The notes beneath the pieces were generated by a model. The model saw only the letters and a list, made by a program, of their open reading frames with translations, did not search any database and was not told the origin of the DNA. Positions 29,816-39,199 of a stretch of 64,000 nt of DNA are shown in pieces. Each line of letters opens with the position of its first letter. Positions within the stretch are counted from its first letter, which is position 1. Source of the DNA: a virus. Position numbers and translations under genes: made by a program. Location of the stretch: positions 1 to 64,000 of IMG/VR virus record IMGVR_UViG_3300032213_001264; one strand, given 5' to 3'.

Positions 29816-31258
29816 ATGATTAAAGGTTACACTCCAAAAGATCAAAGAAAAAAGATCTTGTTTTTGTGCGATGACATTAGAATGACAAGCGGAATTTCTA
29901 CAATAGCTAGAGAACTTGTTATTGGCACATCACACAGATTTAATTGGATCAACGTAGGCGGAGCTATCCAACATCCAGACAATGGAAAAAGATTGGACAT
30001 AAGCGAAGATACAAATAAAATAATGGGAATTCCTGACGCGTCTGTGTTTATATACCCAATAAACGGATACGGTTCTCCAGAATTGATTAGACAGTTGATG
30101 GACATTGAGAAGCCTGACGCTATCATGTTTTTCACAGATCCAAGATATTGGACATGGTTATTTCAAATGGAAAACGAGATTAGGAAAAAAGTTCCTATGA
30201 TCTACTTAAATATTTGGGACGATTTACCCGCTCCTCTTTATAATAAGTCTTACTACGAATCTTGCGATACACTAATGGCGATTTCAAAACAAACTTTGAA
30301 TATCAATAAACTTGTATTAGGCGATAAAGCTGCAGATAAGATTTTAAAGTATATTCCTCACGGCATAAACGAGAAGATATTCTTTCCAATCAACGAATTT
30401 ATGGTTCAAGACATACAAGCGCTTGAAGCAAAAAAGAAAGCGGTATTCGGAAATAATATTCCAGAGTTCGTTGTTTTTTACAATGCTAGAAACATTAGAA
30501 GAAAGTCCACATCTGATTTGATAGCAGCTTATTCTGTATTCTGCGAGAAGATAGGAAAAGAAAAAGCTAAAAAATGTGCTTTACTTATGCACACTCAAGT
30601 GAGAGACGATAATGGTACAGACTTAGAGGCGGTTAAAGATTTATTATGCGATCCAGAATATGTAAGAGTTGTTTTCCACGATGCTAGAGTGGCTGCTAAC
30701 GAAGTAAACTGGCTATATAATATGTCAGATGTTACAGCATTAATCTCCTCTAACGAAGGTTGGGGATTGTCTTTAACAGAATCTTTAATGGCAGGTAGAA
30801 TGATCATTGGTAATGTAACCGGTGGAATGCAAGATCAGATGAGATTTGAAGATGAGAATGGCAAATGGATCGACTTCGACGAAAACTTCTGTTCTAACCA
30901 CTTTGGAACTTATAAAAAGCATGGAGATTGGGCTGTACCTGTATACCCTTCTAACTTAAGCATTGTTGGATCTATTCCAACTCCGTATATCTTTGACGAT
31001 CGTTGCGATATTAGAGATGTTGCAAAAGCTATAGAAGAAGTTTATAACTTAACGCCTGAAGAGAGACAACAAAGAGGATTGAATGGAAGAACTTGGGTAC
31101 AATCAGAAGAATCTATGATGAGTGCAAGCAAAATGTCAGAGAATGTCATAGATTGTATAGAAGAAACTTTCAATAAATTCAAACCAAGAAAATCTTTCGA
31201 ATTAATCAAAATAGATAAATTACCAAGAAAAAAAATAACACACAAATTAATATATTAA
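29816..31258 (+). CDS. Glycosyltransferase, GT-B fold (GT4-like)
   Basis: A 480-aa retaining-type glycosyltransferase. The N-terminal Rossmann-like domain begins KKILFLCDDIRMTSGISTIA. The donor-binding C-terminal domain has VFYNARNIRRKST, a SSNEGWGLSLTESLMAG segment (the E-x7-E motif of GT4) and a long C-terminal helix. It starts the glycan island. Donor and acceptor unknown. Confidence 0.92.
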   Translation: MIKGYTPKDQRKKILFLCDDIRMTSGISTIARELVIGTSHRFNWINVGGAIQHPDNGKRLDISEDTNKIMGIPDASVFIYPINGYGSPELIRQLMDIEKPDAIMFFTDPRYWTWLFQMENEIRKKVPMIYLNIWDDLPAPLYNKSYYESCDTLMAISKQTLNINKLVLGDKAADKILKYIPHGINEKIFFPINEFMVQDIQALEAKKKAVFGNNIPEFVVFYNARNIRRKSTSDLIAAYSVFCEKIGKEKAKKCALLMHTQVRDDNGTDLEAVKDLLCDPEYVRVVFHDARVAANEVNWLYNMSDVTALISSNEGWGLSLTESLMAGRMIIGNVTGGMQDQMRFEDENGKWIDFDENFCSNHFGTYKKHGDWAVPVYPSNLSIVGSIPTPYIFDDRCDIRDVAKAIEEVYNLTPEERQQRGLNGRTWVQSEESMMSASKMSENVIDCIEETFNKFKPRKSFELIKIDKLPRKKITHKLIY

Positions 31259-31259
31259 T

Positions 31260-32552
31260 ATGAAGCAATATTGTGTAGTAAGTTGTCCAATAGACACTTA
31301 TTCAGGTTACGGAGCAAGAGCTAGAGATTTCGTTAAAGCATTGTATGAATCTAAAAAAGAAGAATACGATATTGAAATTATTTCTCAAAGATGGGGAGTT
31401 ACTCCATGGGGATATATAAAAGATCATGAACAAGAATGGGGTTTTTTAGAGCCAATGATCATGAAACAACAGATGACAAAACAGCCAGACGTTTGGATTC
31501 AAATTACAGTGCCAAATGAATTTCAAGCGGTAGGCAAATTCAACATCGGAGTTACAGCAGGTATAGAAACCACATTATGCCATGCAACTTGGATAGATGG
31601 AGTTAACAGAATGAATCTGACATTAACTTCTTCAGAGCACGCTAAAAATGTTTTTAAGCAATCTACTTTTGAAGAAAAGAATGGTCAAGGTCAAGTAGTT
31701 AGACAAATCAAATTAGAAAGACCAGTTGAAGTACTATTCGAAGGTGTTGATCTGAACAAATATTTTTATGTAGCAGACGAAGATTTAGAAGGCACTGAAT
31801 TAGTTCAAGCTTTGGATGAAATAAAAGAAGACTTCTGTTACTTGTTTGTCGGACATTGGTTACAAGGAGATTTAGGCGAGGATAGAAAAAATGTAGCCTT
31901 AACAATTAAGACATTCTTAGAAACATTTAAAGATAAGAAAAGCAAACCAGCTTTAATACTTAAAACATCAGGAGCAGGATCTTGTATTATGGATAGAGAT
32001 GAGATGCTTAAAAAGATTGATGCAATAAGAAACACTGTAAGTGGAAGTTTACCTAACATCTACTTATTACATGGAGAGATGGACGACAAAGATATCAATA
32101 ATTTGTACAATCACGGTAAAGTTAAAGCTATGATTAGCTTGACAAAAGGCGAAGGTTTTGGTAGACCACTATTAGAGTTTACTTTAGCCAAAAAACCATT
32201 GATAGTAACTGCTTGGTCAGGTCACATTGACTACTTATTTATGGAAAATACATGCATGGTAGGAGGAACACTAAAAGGCGTTCATCCATCAGCTCAAGTA
32301 AAAGATATGATATTAGCTGAATCTGCATGGTTTAGTCCTGATACAAAGCAAGCAGAGTTCTATTTAAAAGATATTTTTGAAAAGTACTCTAAGTATGAAG
32401 AGCGCGCAAAGAAACAAGCGCATCAATCTAAAACTAAATTTAGCTTTGATGAGATGAAAAAAGCTTTAGAAGCAATATTGAATAAAATTCCTAAAAGTGT
32501 GGGATTAACATTACCTAAATTAAAGAAAATAGAAGTTAAAAATGACAAGTAA
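31260..32552 (+). CDS. Glycosyltransferase, GT-B fold (GT4-like)
   Basis: A 430-aa GT4-type enzyme following the previous one by a single base. The N-terminus has a Gly-rich loop (TYSGYGARARDFV), the C-terminal domain a YLFVGHW strand, DRKN loop, and LTKGEGFGRPLLEFTLA with the E-x7-E type motif. Probably adds a second sugar in the same glycan. Overlaps the next gene by 11 bases. Confidence 0.92.
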   Translation: MKQYCVVSCPIDTYSGYGARARDFVKALYESKKEEYDIEIISQRWGVTPWGYIKDHEQEWGFLEPMIMKQQMTKQPDVWIQITVPNEFQAVGKFNIGVTAGIETTLCHATWIDGVNRMNLTLTSSEHAKNVFKQSTFEEKNGQGQVVRQIKLERPVEVLFEGVDLNKYFYVADEDLEGTELVQALDEIKEDFCYLFVGHWLQGDLGEDRKNVALTIKTFLETFKDKKSKPALILKTSGAGSCIMDRDEMLKKIDAIRNTVSGSLPNIYLLHGEMDDKDINNLYNHGKVKAMISLTKGEGFGRPLLEFTLAKKPLIVTAWSGHIDYLFMENTCMVGGTLKGVHPSAQVKDMILAESAWFSPDTKQAEFYLKDIFEKYSKYEERAKKQAHQSKTKFSFDEMKKALEAILNKIPKSVGLTLPKLKKIEVKNDK

Positions 32553-32757
32553 AGAATTTATTATTTGGATGCGAGGATTTACAGAAGGAGTTCACGATTT
32601 TAACATTACCCCTAAACAGTGGGATACATTAAAAGAGAAATTAGCTGAGGTAAATGATGAACCTCGTAATACAATAGCGTACTATTCTAAAGATGGTAGA
32701 CCCACTTGGTACACAACTACTAATTCAACTAACGAAAAAACATTATTAAATGACTGA
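32542..32757 (+). CDS. Small conserved phage protein
   Basis: A 71-aa protein beginning MTSKEFIIWMRGFTEGV and containing TPKQWDTLKEKLAEV. This pattern is common among small proteins of many unrelated phages; function unknown. It overlaps its neighbours on both sides. Confidence 0.7.
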   Translation: MTSKEFIIWMRGFTEGVHDFNITPKQWDTLKEKLAEVNDEPRNTIAYYSKDGRPTWYTTTNSTNEKTLLND

Positions 32758-33196
32758 TCAATTAACATCATGTCCAAAGTGTAAGGCAGAAGATGCATGT
32801 TACATAACTCCAATTAATGAGTTTCATAGTGGATATGCATGCTTTAGTTGTGGTTTTACAACTAGCGATTTAATGAGAGAAGGCGAATTTGATTTCGAAC
32901 AATACGAAGAAGAGATGCCTGAACTTTACAAAGATTTAAAATACACAGACGAAGAAGGGCGCGTATGGTATCCTCAAGTAATTAACATAGAAGATAAAGG
33001 CACCGTATTTGCGAATGGTGGTTCTAAAGAGGATTGGCAATGGGCTGGAATTAAAACTATAGAATTAACAGAAGAAGAGAAAGAGCTTCCTAAATTTAAA
33101 GGCAAGACCCATAAATCCGATTCAGCTAGCTTACAAGGATTTGAAACAGATTTCTTTGCGGCGTGCGATTATATAGGATTATTTGATATAAAATAA
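32750..33196 (+). CDS. Zinc-ribbon phage protein
   Basis: A 148-aa acidic protein with an N-terminal zinc ribbon (CPKCKAEDAC, then CFSCGF) and a C-terminal domain with YPQVINIEDKGTVFANG. Such proteins with the YPQ motif are found in T4-like phages, function not known to me. Confidence 0.7.
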   Translation: MTDQLTSCPKCKAEDACYITPINEFHSGYACFSCGFTTSDLMREGEFDFEQYEEEMPELYKDLKYTDEEGRVWYPQVINIEDKGTVFANGGSKEDWQWAGIKTIELTEEEKELPKFKGKTHKSDSASLQGFETDFFAACDYIGLFDIK

Positions 33197-33232
33197 AGAC
33201 TATAATTTTTTATATTTTTTTATAAAATTAAC

Positions 33233-33240
33233 ATATTTAT
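33233..33240 (+). promoter_or_regulatory. ATATTTAT promoter-like element before homing cassette
   Basis: Exact motif copy ending 4 bases before the ATG of the small RHH gene. The 48 bases before are almost pure A/T. Confidence 0.4.
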
Positions 33241-33244
33241 TAGT

Positions 33245-33400
33245 ATGGAACAAACAAAATCGATTCACATTAATCTTAAATTACATACAGAAATTAAAAA
33301 GTATTGTAATGATAATGGTTTAAAATTGCAAAAATTTGTAGAAAAACTAATAAAAGATGGATTATTTAAAAATATACAATCGAATAATAGCTCGAGCTAA
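33245..33400 (+). CDS. Small ribbon-helix-helix-like protein
   Basis: A 51-aa protein (KSIHINLKLHTEIKKYCNDNGLKLQKFVEKLIKDGLF) with the strand-helix-helix pattern of RHH repressors. It overlaps the homing endonuclease gene by 44 bases. Both are more AT-rich than flanking genes, so they probably arrived together as one mobile cassette; the RHH protein may repress the nuclease. Confidence 0.55.
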   Translation: MEQTKSIHINLKLHTEIKKYCNDNGLKLQKFVEKLIKDGLFKNIQSNNSSS

Positions 33401-33944
33401 ACTAGAAAATAGAAAAAAAACAATTGAGATATATTATGAAGCGCATCATATAATACCTGAATGTTTAGGAGGAAATAAAAATAAACAAAATATGGTTTTA
33501 TTGAGTGCAAGAGAGCATTTTATATGTCATTGGTTATTACATAACGCATTTAAAACAAATAAAAAATTATTTTATGCATTCTATATGATGTGTAAAGTTA
33601 AAAATAAAAATCAAAATAGATATACACCTAGTTCGAGAATAGTAGAGTACGCTATATTACAAAAAAATAAAATGAGTATTATGCCCTCAGGAAGTAATCA
33701 TTATATGTTTGGAAAAAAACATAGCGAAGATACAATACAAAAAATGAAAATTTCTAAAAAAGGTTGTGTATCATTTAGAAAAGGAAAACCAGCAATAAAT
33801 AGAAAACAAGTACAAGATTTGGAGACAGGGAGAATATTTGAATCACTATTAGATGCTTCTAAGTATTATAAACTTAGTCAATCTTATATTAGTAAATTAC
33901 TAAAAGAAAAACGCAAATTAAAATATTACAATCAACATGATTAA
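33357..33944 (+). CDS. HNH homing endonuclease with NUMOD3 and NUMOD1
   Basis: A 195-aa free-standing homing endonuclease. The HNH core reads AHHIIPECLGGNKNKQNMVLLSAREHFICHWLL (about residues 28-60). Then a NUMOD3 DNA-binding motif (GKKHSEDTIQKMKISKK, about 118-134) and a C-terminal NUMOD1-like helix-turn-helix (DASKYYKLSQSYISKLL). Cuts cognate DNA lacking the gene so it spreads among related phages. It interrupts the glycan island and is AT-richer than its neighbours, signs of recent arrival. It overlaps the next gene by 8 bases. Confidence 0.9.
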   Translation: MDYLKIYNRIIARAKLENRKKTIEIYYEAHHIIPECLGGNKNKQNMVLLSAREHFICHWLLHNAFKTNKKLFYAFYMMCKVKNKNQNRYTPSSRIVEYAILQKNKMSIMPSGSNHYMFGKKHSEDTIQKMKISKKGCVSFRKGKPAINRKQVQDLETGRIFESLLDASKYYKLSQSYISKLLKEKRKLKYYNQHD

Positions 33945-34551
33945 AATAAGTTACGCGATTACTGCACACAACGAGGCAGAAGAATTAAATAGACTACTAA
34001 AGCAACTTACCGAAGGTAAGGATTCAGGAGATGAGATCATCATTCAGTTAGATGATACTGCTACAGACAAAGTAAAGTTTGTTGTAGACTCTTATCCAGT
34101 AAAGTCAATTACATTTCCTCTTAATAAAGATTTTGCGTCTTTTAAAAACAACTTAAAAAATAACTGCACCGGCGACTACATCTTTTTTATAGATGCAGAC
34201 GAATATCTATCTGAGCACTTATTAAAATTACTTAGAGAAGTCTTAGAAGCAAACGACAGTGTAGAATGTTATGGAGTTCCTAGAGTAAATACAGTTAAAG
34301 GTCTTACAGAAGAACACATTAAAACATGGCATTGGAGAGTAGACGAAAAAGGTAGAGTCAACTGGCCTGATTACCAAACAAGAATATGTAAGAACGTTCC
34401 TTCAATACAATGGGTTGGAAAAGTTCACGAAAGATTAGAAGGTTGGAAAACCTCTTCTATATTTCCTGCAGAATTTGAAGACTGGGCTTTATATCATCCT
34501 AAAGATATTGACAGACAAGTAAAACAAAATTCTTTATACAACACGTTATGA
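33937..34551 (+). CDS. Family 2 glycosyltransferase
   Basis: A 204-aa GT-A enzyme with the ITAHNEAEELNRLLKQL N-terminus, a DDTATDK segment and IFFIDADEYLSEHL (metal-binding DAD). The end has the short HERLEGWK and WALYHPKD pattern seen in GT2 enzymes related to lipooligosaccharide glucosyltransferases. It ends with an ATGA overlap to gmd. Confidence 0.88.
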   Translation: MIKISYAITAHNEAEELNRLLKQLTEGKDSGDEIIIQLDDTATDKVKFVVDSYPVKSITFPLNKDFASFKNNLKNNCTGDYIFFIDADEYLSEHLLKLLREVLEANDSVECYGVPRVNTVKGLTEEHIKTWHWRVDEKGRVNWPDYQTRICKNVPSIQWVGKVHERLEGWKTSSIFPAEFEDWALYHPKDIDRQVKQNSLYNTL

Positions 34552-35531
34552 GTAAAGTAGCACTAATCACTGGTATTAACGGCCAAGATGGAAGTTATTT
34601 AGCGGAGTTATTATTGGAAAAAGGATACGAAGTACATGGTATTTTAAAAAGAAATTCTGTAGCTGAAAATCAAACGGCGAGAATTCAAGTCTACGATAAG
34701 ATTAAAGATAATTTAACTTACGCAGATATGACTGATCTTGCCTCTTTAAATAGAGTCATAGGTAAAGTACAACCAGACGAGATATACAACTTAGCAGCTC
34801 AGTCTCACGTAAGAATCTCTTTCGATCAACCAGTTTACACAGCAAATACAGTGGGTATAGGAACTCTAAATCTATTAGAAGCTACTTTAGCTACGTGTAA
34901 GAATGCAAAGATATATCAAGCCTCTTCATCGGAAATGTTTGGTAACTCTATAGACTCAGATAGATTTCAAAGAGAGACCACACCAATGAATCCAGTATCT
35001 CCTTACGGATGCGCTAAAGTATTTGGGTATAACATCACAAGGAATTATAGAAATTCTTACGGTATGTTTGTATCTAACGGAATTCTATTTAATCACGAAT
35101 CTCCAAGAAGAGGTACGAACTTCGTAACAAATAAAGTAGTTAAAGAAGCGGTTAAAATATTCTACGGCCAATCAACAGAATTAAGATTAGGAAACTTAGA
35201 AGCCACAAGAGATTGGGGTCATGCTAAAGATTATGTAGAAGCAATGTGGAGAATATTACAATTAGACGAGCCTAACGATTTTGTTTGTGCTACTGGAGTT
35301 TCACACTCAGTTAAAGAATTATGCGAGTATGTATTCACTAAGTTAGGTTTAAACTACGAAGACTACGTAAAGTTAGATATGAAGTTCTTAAGACCTGAAG
35401 AATTAGCAGATTTAAAAGGTGATCCTACCAAATTAATGAAAGCTACAGGTTGGGTACCCACATATACATTCGAAACAATGCTTGATGAAATGATTGCATA
35501 TTGGAAGTATGAACTAAATAAAGTATTCTAA
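34548..35531 (+). CDS. gmd: GDP-mannose 4,6-dehydratase
   Basis: Makes GDP-4-keto-6-deoxymannose from GDP-mannose, the first step towards GDP-L-fucose and related deoxysugars. The 327-aa protein has the GINGQDGSYLAELLLEKG cofactor loop (here with the GMD-type QDGSYL), the catalytic SSSEMFG and YGCAK (YxxxK) motifs, and the NHESPRRG segment typical for GMD. It overlaps the next gene by one base, and the next enzyme uses its product. Confidence 0.96.
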   Translation: MSKVALITGINGQDGSYLAELLLEKGYEVHGILKRNSVAENQTARIQVYDKIKDNLTYADMTDLASLNRVIGKVQPDEIYNLAAQSHVRISFDQPVYTANTVGIGTLNLLEATLATCKNAKIYQASSSEMFGNSIDSDRFQRETTPMNPVSPYGCAKVFGYNITRNYRNSYGMFVSNGILFNHESPRRGTNFVTNKVVKEAVKIFYGQSTELRLGNLEATRDWGHAKDYVEAMWRILQLDEPNDFVCATGVSHSVKELCEYVFTKLGLNYEDYVKLDMKFLRPEELADLKGDPTKLMKATGWVPTYTFETMLDEMIAYWKYELNKVF

Positions 35532-36430
35532 TGATAAAAGTAATTACAGGAGGAACTGGATTAATAGGATCTGCTTTTAATGAAGGAGTTAAATTAACTT
35601 CTAAGAGAGATCTAAGAGATTACGATAAGGCAAAGTTTGCAATATCAATATACAAGCCAAACGTAGTAGTACATTGTGCTGCTAAAGTGGGTGGAGTTGG
35701 AGCAAACATGGAATTTCCCGCAGATTTTTTCATGGACAATATTAGAATGAATACGAATGTGATTCAAGCTTGTCACGAATTAAAAGTATCTAAGCTAGTA
35801 TCTTTTTTATCTACATGTGTATTTCCTGATAAAGTGGAATACCCATTAGATGAAACTAAAATAGAATTAGGCGCACCACACCCATCAAACTTCGCCTATG
35901 CTTATGCTAAAAGAATGGCGGACATACAAATCAGAGCATTCAATAAACAATACGGCACACAATATTTTTCAGTAATTCCATGTAACGTATATGGTCCAAA
36001 TGATAACTATAGTTTAGAAGTTGGTCACGTGATTCCAATGTTAATTCATAAGTGTTATCTTGCTAAGAAAAATAGAAAAACATTCGAAGTATGGGGTGAT
36101 GGCACTCCACTTAGAGAATTCGTTTATTCTAAAGACGTAGCCAATATAGTAGATCTGCTTATCCAGAAATACGAGGGGACTGATCCTGTGATCATATCTA
36201 ATCCAACTGAGTATTCTATTAAGCAAGTAGTTGATCTGATTGTGGAGTACATGGGCTTTAAGGGGAAAGTAAAGTGGTTGACAGATAAACCAAATGGTCA
36301 ACACAGAAAACCATCTTCTAATGCCAAACTTTTAAGTATTATAGGAGACTATGAATTTACCACTTTGGAGAAAGGTTTAAAAGAGTCAATAGAATGGTTT
36401 ATATTAAACTATCCAAACATTAGAAAGTAA
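35531..36430 (+). CDS. fcl: GDP-L-fucose synthase
   Basis: A bifunctional epimerase-reductase that turns the Gmd product into GDP-L-fucose. The 299-aa protein has GGTGLIGSAF, the LSTCVFPD catalytic segment, YAYAKRMADIQIRAF (YxxxK) and PCNVYGPNDNYSLEVGHVIPMLI, all diagnostic of the family. Gmd plus Fcl form a complete pathway from GDP-mannose, and a fucosyltransferase-like gene lies downstream at 39196. Confidence 0.96.
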   Translation: MIKVITGGTGLIGSAFNEGVKLTSKRDLRDYDKAKFAISIYKPNVVVHCAAKVGGVGANMEFPADFFMDNIRMNTNVIQACHELKVSKLVSFLSTCVFPDKVEYPLDETKIELGAPHPSNFAYAYAKRMADIQIRAFNKQYGTQYFSVIPCNVYGPNDNYSLEVGHVIPMLIHKCYLAKKNRKTFEVWGDGTPLREFVYSKDVANIVDLLIQKYEGTDPVIISNPTEYSIKQVVDLIVEYMGFKGKVKWLTDKPNGQHRKPSSNAKLLSIIGDYEFTTLEKGLKESIEWFILNYPNIRK

Positions 36431-37101
36431 TGACAAGAGAATTAGTTATAGCAGCGTACGACAAATATCTAGATTGGTTAGACAGATTGAACTCAGATAT
36501 TAAACAAACGGTATACAGAAAAGGAGATGAGCCCGCAGAAAGAGATAACGAAATTAAGATAGAACCAAATAAAGGAAGATGTGTACACTCTTTCTTTAAT
36601 CACATATACACAAACTACGATAACTTATCTGATATTACATTCTTTGTACAAGATTGGCCATTCGATCATTGGGAAGACGTAGTAGAAGTTGTAAATAATG
36701 GCACAGAAGAATTAAGATGTCAATTAAAAATAGGAGGTTATTATGGATTTCATTTCAATACAATAACAGTTCCATCTCCATTAGGCGGTACAATGTGGGC
36801 ATTAAGTCCATCTAAACAACACGGAGAAGGAAGAGTGTTAATATGTCAAAGTAATGGTGCACCACAAGATAGCAATCCTAATATTGATGTAGATAGATAT
36901 TGGAATAGATTTTTTAACCAAGCTCCTCCTTCAGAATATGAATTCATGCCAGGCGGACATTTCGGAATTACCAAAGAACACGCACAATTAAGATCTAAAG
37001 AGTTTTATAAACATGTAGCAGATTTCTTATTAGAAGAACCAGTTGCTCCATGGATTATAGAAAGATTAGAATGTTATATATTCAACCCAAACATAAAATG
37101 A
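36430..37101 (+). CDS. DUF3431 protein
   Basis: A 223-aa protein matching DUF3431: NKGRCVHSFFNHIYTNYDNLSDITFFVQ at residues 49-76, then PFDHWED, and the C-terminal PWIIERLECYIF. DUF3431 proteins are often found in polysaccharide clusters and may be glycosyltransferase-like, but the activity is not established. Confidence 0.85.
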   Translation: MTRELVIAAYDKYLDWLDRLNSDIKQTVYRKGDEPAERDNEIKIEPNKGRCVHSFFNHIYTNYDNLSDITFFVQDWPFDHWEDVVEVVNNGTEELRCQLKIGGYYGFHFNTITVPSPLGGTMWALSPSKQHGEGRVLICQSNGAPQDSNPNIDVDRYWNRFFNQAPPSEYEFMPGGHFGITKEHAQLRSKEFYKHVADFLLEEPVAPWIIERLECYIFNPNIK

Positions 37102-38384
37102 TTAAATTAGAAAACATACAAGAGTTAGTTGGCAACCACGTAGCGCCTTACATTTACAACGCAAAGAACTTTACTCCTGGTATTACACCAATCTATTACA
37201 GCGGTCCTTATTGGGATAACAAAGAAACAGAAGCAGCTATTGAAAGCTTTTTAAACGGTAAGTGGATTACAACAGGAGAAAAGGTTTATAAGTTTGAGAA
37301 TAGATTTAGCAAGAGATTTAATGTTAAGCATTCTCACATGGTAAATTCTGGAAGTTCTGCAAACTTAATTCTTATCGCAGCATTAAAGAGAAGGTTTAAT
37401 TGGGCAGACGATGATGAAATTCTTGTGTCTCCTGTTGGATTCGCTACGACTGTATCAGTGTTATACCAACACAGATTAAAACCAGTGTTTGTAGACATTG
37501 AATGGAATACACTTAACTTCGATCTAAAAAAATTAGAAGAGAAGATCACGGATAAAACAAAAGGCATTTTCATATCTCCAGTATTGGGTAATCCTCCAGA
37601 TATGGATAAGCTCGTAGAACTTGCAGAGAAATACGATTTAAAACTAATAGGAGATAACTGTGATAGCTTAGGATCAAAATGGAATGGTAAGTACTTAAGC
37701 GAGTACTACGTAGCATTCTCGAATTCATTCTATCCAGCGCATCACATATCAACTGGAGAAGGTGGTATGGTATGTACTAACGATGATGAGTTAAAGAAAC
37801 TATTCGTTAGTCTTAGTTGGTGGGGTAGAGACTGCTACTGCATTGGATCTGCTAACTTATTGCCTTGCGGTACATGTGGAAATAGATTCGATAAGTGGTT
37901 AGAGAATTATGACGGCGTTATAGATCACAAGTATGTATTTAGCGAAATGGGTTATAACTTAAAACCATTAGATTTACAAGGCGCAATTGGCTTAGAGCAA
38001 TTAGAGAAGTTACCTATTATGGAAGCTAAGCGTAGAGTTGCACAAGCTAGATTAGAAAAGATCTTTACAGATAATATACCAAACTTAAGAGCTCCATCTA
38101 AATTAGAGCAAGCAGATCCTTGTTGGTTCGGCACTCCATTCATATGCGAAGAAGATGGATTGAAACATAGATTAGTGGCATTCTTAGAAGCTAACAAAAT
38201 ACAAACAAGAAACTACTTTGCTGGAAATATCTTAATGCACCCAGGATATGCATTCTTAGATGACTATAAGAATTATCCAGAGGCGAATAAAGTATTAGAC
38301 AAAGTATTCTTTATCGGAGCTGCGCCGCATTACACTGAACAAGTGTTTGAATATATTGAAGAAGTAGTAAAAAAGTTTAAATAA
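37098..38384 (+). CDS. E1/RfbH-type PMP and iron-sulfur sugar 3-dehydratase
   Basis: A 428-aa DegT/DnrJ-fold enzyme that probably removes the 3-OH of a 4-keto-6-deoxy sugar. In SFYPAHHISTGEGG the PLP-lysine of aminotransferases is His (His216), the hallmark of the E1/RfbH and ColD dehydratases. Cys188-x57-Cys246-x1-Cys248-x8-Cys257 matches the [2Fe-2S] ligand pattern of E1 almost exactly; ColD lacks it. E1 normally acts on CDP-4-keto-6-deoxyglucose and needs a reductase (E3); neither a CDP-sugar pathway nor E3 is in the window. The ATG at 37098 gives an ATG overlap with the preceding stop; an in-frame ATG at 37050 is less likely. A probable client of phage IscU/IscA. Confidence 0.9.
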   Translation: MIKLENIQELVGNHVAPYIYNAKNFTPGITPIYYSGPYWDNKETEAAIESFLNGKWITTGEKVYKFENRFSKRFNVKHSHMVNSGSSANLILIAALKRRFNWADDDEILVSPVGFATTVSVLYQHRLKPVFVDIEWNTLNFDLKKLEEKITDKTKGIFISPVLGNPPDMDKLVELAEKYDLKLIGDNCDSLGSKWNGKYLSEYYVAFSNSFYPAHHISTGEGGMVCTNDDELKKLFVSLSWWGRDCYCIGSANLLPCGTCGNRFDKWLENYDGVIDHKYVFSEMGYNLKPLDLQGAIGLEQLEKLPIMEAKRRVAQARLEKIFTDNIPNLRAPSKLEQADPCWFGTPFICEEDGLKHRLVAFLEANKIQTRNYFAGNILMHPGYAFLDDYKNYPEANKVLDKVFFIGAAPHYTEQVFEYIEEVVKKFK

Positions 38385-39199
38385 TGATATCAGTATTCGG
38401 AGCGACAGGATTCATAGGATCTAAGTTCTATAACAAATATAAAGACGAGTGCGTTATTGTACCAAGAGAACAAGTAGTACCACAATCCAATAAGGTGTTA
38501 TATCTGATCAGTACAGTAGACAATTACAACGTATTAGATAATTCATTCATTGACATAGAGACAAATCTTATTCATCTAATGAAAGTGTTGGATAACTGTA
38601 AAGGAAAAGATATTCATTTTACTTTTGTAAGTTCTTGGTTTGTTTACGGAGATACGCATCTACCAGCTAGAGAATCTTCTCCTTGTAAACCTAAAGGATT
38701 TTATTCTATTACTAAATTGGCTGCAGAGCAATTGATAGAATCTTATTGTAAAACTTTCAATATCAAATACAACATAGTAAGACTTGGAAATGTAATAGGT
38801 AAAGGAGATGGTAAAGCTTCTAAGAAAAAGAATGCATTGCAGTTTCTTATTGACGAGATGAAAGCAGATAGAGATATTAACTTATATAATAACGGAGAAT
38901 TCTATAGAGACTTTGTACACGTAGATGATGTAGTAGATGGTCTTAAGTTTGTGATTGATAAAGGAGAAATTGGAGAGATATATAACTTAGGATCTGCAAG
39001 AAAGCCAACTCTATTCAAAGATATTATCGCTTATGCTAAACAAGAAATAGGATCTAATAGTAACATAGGAACTATGGAAGCATCAGATTTTCATAAGATA
39101 GTACAAGTAGAGTCTATGTATTTAGATTCTAGTAAATTAGGATCATTAGGATTTTTTCCGTCAAAAGGAGTTTACGAAGCAATTAAAGAATTGTTATGA
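38384..39199 (+). CDS. NAD-dependent sugar epimerase/dehydratase (extended SDR)
   Basis: A 271-aa extended short-chain dehydrogenase: FGATGFIGSKF cofactor loop, SSWFVYG and YSITK (YxxxK), then RDFVHVDDVV. It follows the 3-dehydratase directly, so it may epimerise or reduce the product to finish a 3,6-dideoxyhexose. The exact reaction cannot be told from sequence. Confidence 0.88.
   Translation: MISVFGATGFIGSKFYNKYKDECVIVPREQVVPQSNKVLYLISTVDNYNVLDNSFIDIETNLIHLMKVLDNCKGKDIHFTFVSSWFVYGDTHLPARESSPCKPKGFYSITKLAAEQLIESYCKTFNIKYNIVRLGNVIGKGDGKASKKKNALQFLIDEMKADRDINLYNNGEFYRDFVHVDDVVDGLKFVIDKGEIGEIYNLGSARKPTLFKDIIAYAKQEIGSNSNIGTMEASDFHKIVQVESMYLDSSKLGSLGFFPSKGVYEAIKELL

Noticed and set aside
37098-38384. 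Ordinary sugar aminotransferase (DegT)
   Set aside because: The PLP-binding lysine is replaced by His and the four-Cys iron-sulfur pattern of E1 is present, so it is a dehydratase.
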